From: Paraburkholderia kirstenboschensis
GTDB taxonomy: Bacteria; Pseudomonadota; Gammaproteobacteria; Burkholderiales; Burkholderiaceae
Direction: 5' to 3'
Assembly (NCBI RefSeq): GCF_904848585.1
Contig: NZ_CAJHCR010000001.1
Coordinates: forward strand, 930,001-994,000
DNA: 64,000 nucleotides
The notes under the pieces were generated by a model. That model saw only the letters and a program-made list of their open reading frames with translations. It was not told the origin of the DNA and searched no databases. Numbering within the stretch: the stretch's first letter is position 1; each line of letters opens with the position of its first letter. The translations under genes and the position numbers were made by a program. This document shows positions 7,826-17,500 of this stretch, piece by piece.

Positions 7826-8350
7826 ATGACCACTCAATCACTCGAAAACCTCGCCCGCGCCCGCGCTGCTCATACCGAAGCAGGCACGTCGCTTCAGGCC
7901 GCGGCGGATGCGAATTCCGCGCTGCTGGTGCGCCTCACTGAAGCGCGTGCGCGCGGTGAGGAAGCCGTGCGCGAAACGAAACAGGGCGGCGATCCGGCTG
8001 GCAAGTGGGCAATGCAGTTGCGCCTGTCGCAAGACGACCAAGCCGATATTCAGAACCTTCTGAGCCAGTCGCAAGCATCCTTGAATACCCGCAATGCGGT
8101 TTTGTCAAACGCGACCGCTGCGCTGCGCTCGGCTGAAGCGACCGCCCACAAGGAAGAGGCTGAAATCCAAGCGCGCGAACTCGATGCCGTGATCGCCGAA
8201 CTCGATGCAAAGCTGTGCCAAGCCGTGCAAGCGCGCCTCGCTTGCCACCTTGCATCGAACCCGCGCGCTGTGAGCCGCACGTCGGTATTTACGCTGTACA
8301 GCCCCAGCAAAATGCTCAAGTCGATTTGCCTTAACGGCCAGGTCGGCTAA
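7826..8350 (+). CDS. Coiled-coil protein of the mobile block
   Basis: 174 residues from ATG 7826 with a GGAG-like site (TTGGAGTATTACG). Residues 1-135 are Ala/Glu/Gln-rich with heptad-like Leu spacing; the tail from about 145 is different (Ser, Thr, Val, aromatic) and may not be native, because a second coding-like frame overlaps the end (see 8274-8552). It is co-linear with and similar in style to the gene at 7483, perhaps an ancient duplicate. No catalytic motif is seen. Confidence 0.62.
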   Translation: MTTQSLENLARARAAHTEAGTSLQAAADANSALLVRLTEARARGEEAVRETKQGGDPAGKWAMQLRLSQDDQADIQNLLSQSQASLNTRNAVLSNATAALRSAEATAHKEEAEIQARELDAVIAELDAKLCQAVQARLACHLASNPRAVSRTSVFTLYSPSKMLKSICLNGQVG

Positions 8351-8552
8351 GCGCCAGCAACGTATCCCGGGCCACCCTCGCGCGGCTCGCGACGGCATTG
8401 CGAGCCAGATCACGGTGGTTGTCGAACAGACCAACAACACCAACGTCGGCGGCGCTACGAAGACGAAGAGGCTCAGCACGACGGTCCCCTTGCCGACTTC
8501 TTCCGGCATGACGCATCGCGTCACTGTGCCGTCGAACAACACGAACGTCTGA
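8274..8552 (+). pseudogene. Coding-like frame without a start, possibly the displaced C-terminus of the preceding gene
   Basis: The frame opens after a stop at 8271 and ends at TGA 8550-8552, directly before a GC-rich hairpin. Its last 55 codons are rich in Thr, Val and Asn with a Thr-Val-Val-Val-Glu and a Pro-Leu-Pro-Thr pattern, like a beta-rich tail. No usable start codon with a ribosome site exists. A one-base shift within the end of the 7826 gene would append it. It may be a frameshift remnant or a chance frame. Confidence 0.3.
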
Positions 8553-8558
8553 TACAGG

Positions 8559-8580
8559 CCCCGGTAATCCGGGGGTTTGT
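8559..8580 (+). terminator. Possible terminator
   Basis: CCCCGG, loop TAAT, CCGGGG, then GTTTGTTG. It starts 7 bases after the stop codon at 8552. Confidence 0.45.
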
Positions 8581-8660
8581 TGCTATGTGGCGAACTGCGA
8601 ATCGTGACGCGAGCATGGTCTGGTGGCTTCACGCTGCGTATCAATCCAAAAACCGATTCG

Positions 8661-8687
8661 CCCACTGTTCGCAGTGGGCTTTTTTTG
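8661..8687 (+). terminator. Strong intrinsic terminator
   Basis: CCCACTG, loop TTCG, CAGTGGG, C, then a run of seven T. It closes the rightward unit that starts at 7254. Confidence 0.85.
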
Positions 8688-8774
8688 CCCGCTCGACGCG
8701 CTGTAGTGATGCCATCCTTTTGCGTAAGCACTCCTACCGAGTGAATCCAACGTAGCGAATCAAAAGGTAATGAA

Positions 8775-9011
8775 ATGGCAGAAGGCGTAAGACTCTTAGT
8801 GAAGGACGCGAACGGCGTGACGTTTGAACCGGGTGCGCTGCCGCACCAATACACGTACGACGCGAATAGCAACGTGCTCACAGACACGTGTTTCGAGCAG
8901 GGTGCGGTGATGCGCCAAAAGACGTACACGTGGGAGGAGGGCGCGAATGGCGTCTGGCTGAAGGCGACCGAATCCGCGTGGATCAATGTAACCGAAGAGT
9001 GGCGTGGCTAA
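8775..9011 (+). CDS. Small unknown phage-type protein
   Basis: 78 residues from ATG 8775, with AAAAGG upstream. The sequence alternates hydrophobic and polar residues as in a small beta-rich protein, with Tyr-Thr-Tyr-Asp-Ala-Asn-Ser-Asn near residue 27 and a Trp-rich end. The Tyr-Asp motif recalls RHS/YD repeats but a single copy is not enough to say so. It sits alone between a strong terminator and a convergent gene, so it must have its own promoter in 8688-8774. Family is unknown. Confidence 0.5.
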   Translation: MAEGVRLLVKDANGVTFEPGALPHQYTYDANSNVLTDTCFEQGAVMRQKTYTWEEGANGVWLKATESAWINVTEEWRG

Positions 9012-9044
9012 GACGGGCTCGGCGTGGTGCGCTGATGTGTGCGC

Positions 9045-9428
9045 CTACGCCGATTGATGCGAGGGCGCCGGCAGGGCTGTGAGCTTGTTGCAGACATCGT
9101 TAAGGACGATTGCGAGCTTGGACAAGGTTATGTCTTCGTCGCCGCCGCCCTCGATGAGTTCGAGCGCCGTGATTGTTTCCGCGCCGACCCGCATTAGGAT
9201 GCCTGGCCCCACGCCCCACAAGAGCGATTCGTCTGGCAGCAGTTTCATCCAAAGGACCGACTGCGCGGGTGTGAGGCAGAGGAACGGGGCCATTTGCTCG
9301 GCGTGTTCGCGGATCGTCACCACTGGGTCGCCGCCCTTCAGTTCCCCGGCCATCCAATAGCCTCGTATCTGGCACGTGAAGGCGCTGAAGCCGAATACCA
9401 GTGCCTTTGCGGAATCTAAGTCGTCCAT
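9045..9428 (-). CDS. Unknown protein, 127 residues
   Basis: ATG 9428 is chosen over the upstream Met at 9482 because GGGGAG lies about 6 bases before it. The product starts Met-Asp-Asp-Leu-Asp-Ser-Ala-Lys and is a mixed, slightly acidic cytoplasmic-type protein with a Trp-Met-Ala-Gly-Glu-Leu stretch and a Glu-Gly-Gly-Gly-Asp-Glu-Asp acidic turn near residue 95. No family was recognised. It is convergent with the gene at 8775 and ends 33 bases from it. Confidence 0.55.
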   Translation of the reverse strand: MDDLDSAKALVFGFSAFTCQIRGYWMAGELKGGDPVVTIREHAEQMAPFLCLTPAQSVLWMKLLPDESLLWGVGPGILMRVGAETITALELIEGGGDEDITLSKLAIVLNDVCNKLTALPAPSHQSA

Positions 9429-9647
9429 CGCTGCTCCCCGTGTGAGGCTCAATTTTGAGCCCTTGAAATCAACGACTTGCAACGGAAAAGGGCCGACGTA
9501 ATGCCGACCCTCTGTTACGGTCCCGCCGATCCTACCCCATGCGCTTCGTGGCCGCGCTGGTGGTTTGCTCTAGGATTCTCTCCTCGGCGAGGCCATCGGG
9601 TGAGTAGTGGTTTCGCTGCACAATAGCGAGGACACCATGCGCGTCCA

Positions 9648-9800
9648 CTATGGCGAGGTGCGTGAGGCGCAACTAGGACTTAGATGCGGCGCTTGGGTCC
9701 AGAAGTGCCGAAGCAGCGCTTCCGCGAGTATGACGGCGACAGCGACCGCGTACAGCCTGCGCGTCATCGGGCGCTCGAAAGCTTCGATTACAGATTGCAT
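9648..9800 (-). CDS. Possible 50-residue membrane protein
   Basis: ATG 9800 follows AGGAG by 7 bases on the minus strand. Residues 13-32 (Arg-Arg-Leu-Tyr-Ala-Val, then Ala-Val-Ala-Val-Ile-Leu-Ala) could form one membrane helix after a positively charged start. The rest is polar. A small single-helix protein next to phage-like genes might be holin-like, but that is speculation. The ribosome site is the main reason to list it. Confidence 0.4.
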   Translation of the reverse strand: MQSVIEAFERPMTRRLYAVAVAVILAEALLRHFWTQAPHLSPSCASRTSP

Positions 9801-10457
9801 CGTACGACTCCTGGTTGCGGCCGGCCCGGCCACCTTCCATACACGATAGCGCATGTAGGCGCCGGTCGTCCACGTTGCGCGCCCGTACCAGCTCGCGCAC
9901 CGGTTTGTGTGAAGTGCCATTAAGGGTGCGGCCTAGTCGGCGTGAACAGGTCAATAGACCCCATCGTGTCGGACGACCTAATTGAGGCGTTCGAGATAGC
10001 TTTTGCCGCCGCGAGATTTGTTAGCGCAATGCTCGACCCCTGTCAGCCGCTCGGGCGACAAGCTCAGGCCGAGGAGATAGCAGCAGAGGCTGCTCCCAGG
10101 CGGAAATGAGCGCCGGCCTCTGTCTTGGAGCGAGCCGACCTGTTTCAGGCGGGATGATCCGGATCTATGACGCTCGGGCTGGCTGGCGCGAGATACGCAG
10201 TCGTTGATGGTCGCAGTCCGGCCAAAAAACCGCCTCTCACATGCATCGACGGTTCGACATTCAGGCGTCGGCTCCGCTCCGTAACCGGCCATCCCCCGTC
10301 AGCTGTGTAGAACGCTCACGGAGCTGGTGCTCTCGGCCACGAAGGGACTTCTCCCTAGTCCCTCTCTTTGACATTCAGGCGGCCGTTGTACTCAGAAAGC
10401 AGTCGTGCAGTTGCGGCGACGGGTGGACCCCGCCGGCGCTCAACAGAGCGCGTGCCG
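9801..10457. other. No convincing gene
   Basis: Short frames on both strands have poor composition and no ribosome sites. A GACATTCAGGCG word occurs at about 10257 and 10370. The second copy overlaps TTGACA, a possible -35 box for the AIPR gene, but no good -10 follows. Confidence 0.5.
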
Positions 10458-12230
10458 ATGACTCGCAAGTTGTTGACGGCGGGTTTCGACAACGCGATAC
10501 TGGGCCGCCTTCATTACTCTCACGCGAACATGACTCACCTCGAAGCATTCCGAAAAAGAAAAGACCTCATCGATAAATATGGTGAAGGAAATGCGCATCA
10601 GCTTTGGTGTATGGCTGCTTATCTCGACGAACCAGATATAGACAAGTTAGCTGCTGACGGCTTGACCGACGGTTCGGGTGACAAGAAGATCGACTTCCTC
10701 TACGTTCAGAACTCCACCCTTTACATCGCTCAAGGGTATTACACGGCGAACGGAGTCTTCAAGGTAGCAGCGTCAGCAAACAAGGCCTCGGATCTCAACG
10801 CCGGACTTGCGTGGCTAACGGTTGGGGATCTGAAGGATGTTCCCGAAAAGTTGCGAACAAAAATTATCGAAGTGCGCGCGCTACTCGAAGCCGATGAGCT
10901 AGACGGTATCGAATTGCTGTACACGCACAATTGCGGCGAGACAGAGAATGTTAGGAAAGAGCTGGAGACCTGCGCTGCTTACCTGCGAAATGCCTTCGCC
11001 GGAAAAGAGATTCTGGTCACCCAGAAAGAACTTGGCTGCAGCTCAATGGAGAAGCTGTACATTGCATACTCGCAGCAAATCGTTGTACGCGAGAGTGTTG
11101 AGTTTGATGGCCAGATCATTAGCAGCCAGGAAGGCGACGGTTGGAAGGCGCATATCGGATTCGTGAACGGTCGATGGCTCTATGAGCTCTTTCAAAAACA
11201 TGGCAATGAGTTATTCTCGGCTAACTACCGAGGATTCATGGGCATGAGCCGCAGGAAGAAAATAAACAACGCTATCCGTGCTACTGCTGAAAATGCGCCA
11301 AATGATTTTTTTGTCTTCAATAACGGAATTTCGATTCTCACAACGGCGGTGAGCGATGACCTCAAGACGTTCGAGGGCATCTCGATTATAAATGGCGCAC
11401 AGACCACCGGATCGGTATCGTCTGCGACAGACCTTGAAGCGATCGGGAAAATTAACGTTTTATGCAAGGTCATCGTGTGCAACGACCCCGAAAAAGTAAA
11501 AAAAATCGTTGAATATAATAATACTCAGAATTACATCACGACTTGGGATCATTACAGCAACAGTTCCGAGCAGAAACAACTCGAACTTGAATTCAGTAAA
11601 TTGGGCCACACCTATTCTTTAAAACGGGGGTTTGATAGTGCCGCTGCAGAAATTGGGATTGAGATCGCGGCGCAACCGTTGGTGGCGTTGCACGGCGATT
11701 ATGTGAGTGCTAATCGAGGCAAAAACTATGTATTTGAGACTAAAACGGTCTATGATAGCGCTTTTCATGAAACCAAAGCACAACACTTACTTGTGGCGGT
11801 AGCAGTCTCAAAGGCGATCGAACAAATAAAAAAAGAGCTGAACGATAAAGCTACGCCCACAGAGCAAGAGAAAACCTGGTTGGCGTTTCTTCAAGGACTG
11901 CGTTCGAAAAATTTCGTGATCGCAGTGGTCGGCGCATTGGCGTCGATTATATGCGGGAAACCTCTAAACGCAAAGACGGTGAAATTCACGTATCACGAGT
12001 CTCTGCGCGCAAATAACGAGATTGAATCCCTCGTAATAAAATGGGTGCCGGTTATTAAAATGGTGTTGCCATTTGTAGTGCAGGGAATCGGCGAAGATTT
12101 CGCAGCTTATTTAGACGAGGACAACGCGCTGAAGAGAATCGTCGATCAGGTAGGCACGCAACTGGGAGCCTTACGTGCGATCCCATCCGTGGAAGCAACC
12201 CTACAGGGCATAGCCGTTTCAGTCGAATGA
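10458..12230 (+). CDS. AIPR-family abortive-infection / phage-resistance protein
   Basis: About 590 residues. The ATG at 10458 and the one at 10530 (Met-Thr-His-Leu-Glu-Ala-Phe) are both possible; neither has a strong ribosome site. AIPR hallmarks are clear: an N-terminal region with Asp-Lys-Lys-Ile-Asp-Phe-Leu-Tyr-Val, then Tyr-Arg-Gly-Phe-Met-Gly, a Phe-Val-Phe-Asn-Asn-Gly-Ile-Ser-Ile core near residue 285, Ile-Asn-Gly-Ala-Gln-Thr-Thr-Gly-Ser near 310, and Asn-Asn-Thr-Gln-Asn-Tyr-Ile near 355. The family was named from lactococcal abortive-infection proteins; the mechanism is poorly known. Several AT-rich codons mark it as acquired DNA. It stands alone rightward, with two leftward unknown genes beyond it. 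Confidence 0.85.
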   Translation: MTRKLLTAGFDNAILGRLHYSHANMTHLEAFRKRKDLIDKYGEGNAHQLWCMAAYLDEPDIDKLAADGLTDGSGDKKIDFLYVQNSTLYIAQGYYTANGVFKVAASANKASDLNAGLAWLTVGDLKDVPEKLRTKIIEVRALLEADELDGIELLYTHNCGETENVRKELETCAAYLRNAFAGKEILVTQKELGCSSMEKLYIAYSQQIVVRESVEFDGQIISSQEGDGWKAHIGFVNGRWLYELFQKHGNELFSANYRGFMGMSRRKKINNAIRATAENAPNDFFVFNNGISILTTAVSDDLKTFEGISIINGAQTTGSVSSATDLEAIGKINVLCKVIVCNDPEKVKKIVEYNNTQNYITTWDHYSNSSEQKQLELEFSKLGHTYSLKRGFDSAAAEIGIEIAAQPLVALHGDYVSANRGKNYVFETKTVYDSAFHETKAQHLLVAVAVSKAIEQIKKELNDKATPTEQEKTWLAFLQGLRSKNFVIAVVGALASIICGKPLNAKTVKFTYHESLRANNEIESLVIKWVPVIKMVLPFVVQGIGEDFAAYLDEDNALKRIVDQVGTQLGALRAIPSVEATLQGIAVSVE

Positions 12231-12296
12231 CTCCGGGCGTTGGCCGCGGGTAGGGCTATTCGGAGAGGTGACGGTTTCGGCTTGCAGGCGCGGGAA

Positions 12297-12818
12297 TTAC
12301 GCAATGGCGTTGTCAGTAAAAAACCTTTGCCATTGATCGATGACCTCCTCCACTATTTCTTCAACTCTGATTGTGCGGTCTTGCATTTGGACCTTGAGCC
12401 GCCATGGTTGCGGGGGCAATGCCGGCGTATTGGGCGTGCTAGTTGCTGCAGGTGCTGAACGTTTGACAGCATCTTGCAGTACGGGAGGATATTGCTTGTA
12501 CGGGCCCTCATCTAGCTTCAAGATGACGTGCTTACTTGCGTTGGCGAGGTCGCGGCACGCCCGAAGAGGTTCGGAGCCGTTTAGTAAGTCATTGACCTTC
12601 TGCTCGAGGTCGGGCCGAAGTTTCTTCACCCAGTCGACAAGATGGAAGGCACTGACAGAGAAATTAAACAGGGAGTCGTGAACTGCCGACTCGTTGCAGT
12701 CGCGCAGAGCCAGAATTAATGCGTCGCCGTCGCGGATGACTTTTGCGAGCAGGCTGACGGGGCTGTGGTAAATAGCGCTAAGAAACTGCGGTCGCGAGCC
12801 CAACTTGTGGTCGGCCAT
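12297..12818 (-). CDS. Unknown helical protein next to the AIPR gene
   Basis: 173 residues from ATG 12818, with a weak GGAA site upstream. The longer frame to 12941 overlaps the next gene and is less likely. Residues 20-115 are strongly helical, with Phe-His-Leu-Val-Asp-Trp-Val-Lys-Lys and then Arg-Asp-Leu-Ala-Asn-Ala-Ser-Lys-His. The last motif recurs in HEPN-like proteins of unknown role, but its spacing does not match the classical Rx4-6H nuclease motif, so a HEPN assignment is only a suggestion. It is convergent with the AIPR gene (66 bases between stops), which makes a functional pair possible but unproven. Confidence 0.6.
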   Translation of the reverse strand: MADHKLGSRPQFLSAIYHSPVSLLAKVIRDGDALILALRDCNESAVHDSLFNFSVSAFHLVDWVKKLRPDLEQKVNDLLNGSEPLRACRDLANASKHVILKLDEGPYKQYPPVLQDAVKRSAPAATSTPNTPALPPQPWRLKVQMQDRTIRVEEIVEEVIDQWQRFFTDNAIA

Positions 12819-12864
12819 GAGATATTCCGAACGAGTGGTATGCCGAGAATGCGTTCGACCGATG

Positions 12865-13524
12865 TCACTTCGCCGCTGCCGACTTTGCTTTGTCCAAACC
12901 CGTTCGTCTCTGTATCTGTTGCTCGATATTGACTGGTGCAATGCACCGGACCTTGAATCGGACCTCCACTTTGGCCCAACTTTGCTTTAAGTTCCCCGGA
13001 CCCCCCTGCGGGTAGGCAGTGGCTTTCACCATCACGGCTTGTCGATTGGATTTATACCTTTCGTAGATGTCCAAGTGTTCTTTATGTTGCTGTTTTATGC
13101 GTTCCTGGATCTCTTTTTTTTCATTTTTATCAGAAAGTGACGCCGACATATCAAAGGCATCCTGATAAGCGGTATCAATAATTTCCCTAACATCGTAATC
13201 GGTATCGGGTGCAACGTTCGAGTAACTTATAAGGCCGTGATTCACCGACCTATTGGTCTCAACGACGTCAGTCACGATATAACCAAGAGGAGCCGTCGCA
13301 ACGCAAGTGTCTGTGGGGCGTCCGCTTGATACAGTTCCCAGCCAATTCCACCCCAACCCCGCCTCCGCGCGGCAACCGGCGATGTTATAGATCTGCTCGT
13401 GATCTATCCTGCAATCGATAGGAAGTTCGGGGGTGCAGTCGCAAGTGCCTTGCGCTATAACTGACGGTGTGGACATGACGAAAACCGCTGCTGTTATTCG
13501 ACGACACATCCGAACGAGCTTCAT
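12865..13524 (-). CDS. Exported protein of unknown function
   Basis: 219 residues from ATG 13524, preceded by GGGAG. The N-terminus is a signal peptide: Lys and Arg at 2-10, a hydrophobic core Ala-Ala-Val-Phe-Val-Met, and a likely cleavage after Val-Ile-Ala-Gln. The mature part starts with Cys-Asp-Cys and has further Cys at about 39, 52, 74 and near the C-terminus, fitting disulfides in the periplasm. A Lys/Glu/Gln-rich helix follows at about 135-165. It is leftward, upstream of the gene at 12297 with 46 bases between, so the two may be co-transcribed. No family recognised. Confidence 0.65.
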   Translation of the reverse strand: MKLVRMCRRITAAVFVMSTPSVIAQGTCDCTPELPIDCRIDHEQIYNIAGCRAEAGLGWNWLGTVSSGRPTDTCVATAPLGYIVTDVVETNRSVNHGLISYSNVAPDTDYDVREIIDTAYQDAFDMSASLSDKNEKKEIQERIKQQHKEHLDIYERYKSNRQAVMVKATAYPQGGPGNLKQSWAKVEVRFKVRCIAPVNIEQQIQRRTGLDKAKSAAAK

Positions 13525-14516
13525 TGCAGACTCCCGCAGGCGACGGATCGTAAGCAAGATCTAAGGATAATCGCAATTGGAAGGAAAGCAAGCCGCGAAA
13601 GCCGACTCGTCACAGAAAGGGTCCAGTCTCGCAGCGTGAGCCGGGTTCCACTGCGGCGGAAACTCGGCAAGCCGAAGCGTTGCAACGATTTCAGCCGGTT
13701 TCGACGCGTGTACATACGCTAACCGCTACCAAAGTATGGCGTTACTACGCTTTGTGCTATCGCTATTCTGCGACTGCCTACGCCAGCGCGCTTTATCACG
13801 ATTCACACGGGAGCGGGCGCCCTGATAGGCGCCTATCTCTGCATACGTAGGTAATTGCCCCGACTCATGCGACGGTGGTCGCTTGAGTCGATGGCATCCT
13901 CAATACTTCGCCACGGGTGTGCGTATGCGAATAGCTGCTTAGGCGCGCCTACACATCAATCGACCGTTCAATGTGCCAACTTTAGCAAGGAGCGGACATG
14001 TAGTCGCGCGACTGCAACGGCAGTTCCGGGGTCGCGTGCCGCCGATCGCCGTCAGGCAGAGACCGGCCATCACGCGACATTCGCGGTTACGGTCGAACGG
14101 ACGTTCAGTCGTCGGCTTCCCACCGGAAACCGGTCTTTAGCTAGCCGCTAGGTTCCACTTTTTTCGCCTGCGCGTCGACCCTTTGGCAAAGTCGCTCAGC
14201 GACCATCGCACGCGTTGTAAACACTTTCGCGAACGAATTCGATCGCGCGTCTTGGGACGCCGGCAAAAAGCTCAATGGGGTTTCGACGCCTTCGTTCCAA
14301 AGGGAACTTCGATCGATCACATCTTGGGGGATCAGTAGTAACCAGCTAATGATCAACCGATACCGAAATGTTTCGGTCCCGAGACGATTTCGTGGATTCG
14401 TGAGCACGACCGGAAGCGCTTGCGTTGCTCCCTGTTTCCGCCTATCACTAATCTATTCGTTTTGCCCGGCGAGCCGACGTTTCGAGCAGGCCCGTATTGA
14501 ATAAGTCGGAGCTGCC
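13525..14516. other. About 1 kb without a convincing gene
   Basis: Short frames at 13855-14151 (+) and 14141-14407 (-) lack ribosome sites and protein-like composition. No tRNA, repeat array or clear terminator is seen. It separates the leftward exported-protein unit from the RHS gene and may be decayed sequence. Confidence 0.5.
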
Positions 14517-17500
14517 ATGCCTTCATCTAGCCCCACAGCAGAGTTCACTTTTGGCGCTCGCGTATTCAATGAGCCGTTGATACCAGTAGGCAGCGATCCC
14601 ACAGCCGCCGAAAACGCTGCGCTGTCGACTGCGCTACAAGAATATACGCAGCGGCCCGACCGTGACGATTTCTCAAGTGTGACTGCTTTTCTCACCGCGC
14701 ACCCAAGGTCGCCGTGGGCACTTCCGCTAATGCTCAACCTGGGGCTTGCGTATTTCCACAGTGGGCATTATTCGAAGGCCCTAGGCGTTTGGGAAGACGC
14801 GTGGGATCTCGCTAAATTGGTCACAGCCAGGGCCGCCCAGCCATTAACCGACCGCATTGTCGGCGAGTTGGCGTACATGTATGCGCGGCTGGGACGCAAG
14901 GACGATCTACAAATCCTCCTCGATTCTCTTGCGGATCATGTGTTCAGCGGCCCCGCCACGGAACTGATTTGTGGCGCTCGGGAAGGACTCTGGACCATGA
15001 ACATGCGTCCCGACGTGGCGTTCCGGTGTGGCCCTCTCGCCCTACACCGCATCAAGCAGTCAGTAGATCCGCATAACCCCAGGACTGATGTGATCAACGC
15101 CACTGCATCGACGCCGAAAGGTTTCAACTTGCACCAAGTGGCAAAGTTGTCGGGAAAACTGGGCCTCGACTATCAGATGGCCTTCCGCGCGCAACACGCA
15201 TCAATCATTGTGCCCTCTGTGGCGCATTTCAGGCTAGATCATTTCGCCGCGGTGATTCGGCAAGAAGGCGATCTTTACCTGCTTGAGGATCCGACATTCG
15301 GCGGCAATGTCATGGCCACCGGGGCGGCGCTGGACGAAGAGACCAGCGGTTACTTTCTCATTCCGCAGGGGGACCTGCCACGCGGCTGGCGTGCCGTAGA
15401 CGCTCATGAAGGCGAGCAAGTATGGGGGAAGGGAGTCACTACTTCCAACGATCCGAAGCCACATGGTCCATGCGACCCGCACACCTCTGGGGGGGGCAGT
15501 TCGTGCAACAAGGACAGCGACGACTGCAAGGGCATGGCTGTCGCAAGGGTGCACTTGATGCTAGTGAGCCTGAACATTATCGACGAGCCCGTCGGCTATG
15601 CTCCTGCGTTCGGTCCCGAGGTCCGCTTCAGAGTGCGCTACAGCCAGCGAGAGGCAGCTCAACCGTCGACCGGTTTTCATTATTCGAACCTCGGATACAA
15701 ATGGACGTTCGATTGGCTGGCCTACATTGTCGACAAGGGCTCTAGCAACGATGTCGACTACTACATCATGGGCGGCGGAGTCAGAACATTTGGTGGTTTT
15801 GACCCCGCCACCAAAACGTTCGCAGTCCAGCAACTCGACCAGACGAGGCTAACCCGCACCTCAGCCGACTCTTACGAGATGGTCTGCAGAGACGGGAGCA
15901 AGAGAATCTTTGCAGAAAGCGATAAGGCGTTCCAGTCCCGGAAGGTCTTTCTCACGCAGGTCATCGATCCCTTCGGAAACGCCGTCACGCTTGAATATCA
16001 GAGCGTCGGGCTGCCGAGTCCCCAGTTTGGAAGAAGCTTGCGGATCGTCAAAATTTTCGATGCCACCGGTCCGGTCACCGGTCCGGTCCCCGTTGGTCAG
16101 TCGATCGCTAAGGTCACAACCATTTTTTACGATAACCCCGACCCGTTCAAAATAACCAAGGTAACCGACCCTTTTGGGCGCTCCGCTCATTTCCGATACG
16201 ACCTGTCCGGGCGGCTCGTCGCTATCGTTGACGTAATGGGCCACCAGTGCACGTTCAGCTATGACCTCGACGGTGCAGACGGGTCCAAGAGCGATTTCAT
16301 TGTTAAATTGATAACACCCTACGGCACAACGACGTTTTCGAAGACCGAGCCGGGCAACACCCGCTCGTTAAAGATCACGTATCCGGATGGCAACAGCGAG
16401 TATGTCGAATTTAACCAGACTCGTGGCCTGGTGTTCACGCCGGGCGGCTCGGGTGACGGATCCGAGCCGCCGCACAGCGTGCCCGGCGGCATGGCGACTG
16501 ATAACGATCTTCTTACTTTCCGGAACACGTTTTACTGGGACAGGCAGGCGTTCGCACACGCGGCTAATAACACTGTCACCCCCCCTGCGATGGACTATGC
16601 CAAGGCGAGAATCTACCACTGGCTTCACGTCGATCAGCACGTTACAGCAGGCATCCTTGAGAGCTTTAAAGCGCCGCTGGAGAACCGAGTCTGGTATGAC
16701 TATGACGGCCAAGGCTCGGTAGAGGACTCCTCCATTTGGTCCGGAAGCACAAACAAACCTGCCCACGTCGGCAGGGTCCTCGACGATGGGTCCACGCAGA
16801 TCTACACTTACGAATACAACGAGTTCGGCAATGTCACCAAAACGGTCGATCCCGTTGGCCGCACCATGTCTTACGGCTACGATCCCAACAATGGAATCGA
16901 CCTTTTAGAGGTCCGGCAGACTCGCGCGGGTCAGAGCGAATTGCTTTCTGCGACTACCTATAACGACCAACATCTACCAGTTGCAAGGATGGACGCAGCT
17001 GGACAGACGACGAAATACGAGTACAACTCTTTTGGCCAGATCACCAAGGAGATTAAACCAAACGGAGACACGACCGAATACCTGTACAAAGACGGCCTTC
17101 TCACGACAGTGAAGGGTCCGTTGGCTGGAGCGTCTATCACCATAGAACGCGACGAGGTCGGCCGCATTCACGTTCACACCGATTCGGATGGGTACTCGCT
17201 CGCTTTCGAATATGACAACCTCGACCGGATACGGAAGATTACGTATCCCGACAACACCTTTGCGACCTTAGGGTACACGGGCCTTGACCGAACATCAGTG
17301 CAAGATCGCGCAGGCAGAGTTACGCTGTATGAATATAACCCTGTGCGTCAGCTTAGCAGCCGCACCGACCCGCTGAATCGAAAGACCCTTTTTGAGTGGT
17401 GCAAATGTGGGGCCCTGAGGCGGTTGACGGACCCGATGGGGCGTACGACGACGTGGTTCCACGATTTGCAGGGTCGCATTAAAAGCAAGGTGTACCCAGA

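Noticed and set aside
8105-8986. 293-codon leftward frame with a hydrophobic stretch
   Set aside because: It is antisense to the coiled-coil gene and to the small gene at 8775; the terminators point rightward and no ribosome site precedes it.
13855-14407. Short frames on both strands
   Set aside because: No ribosome sites and composition unlike protein; no similarity recognised.
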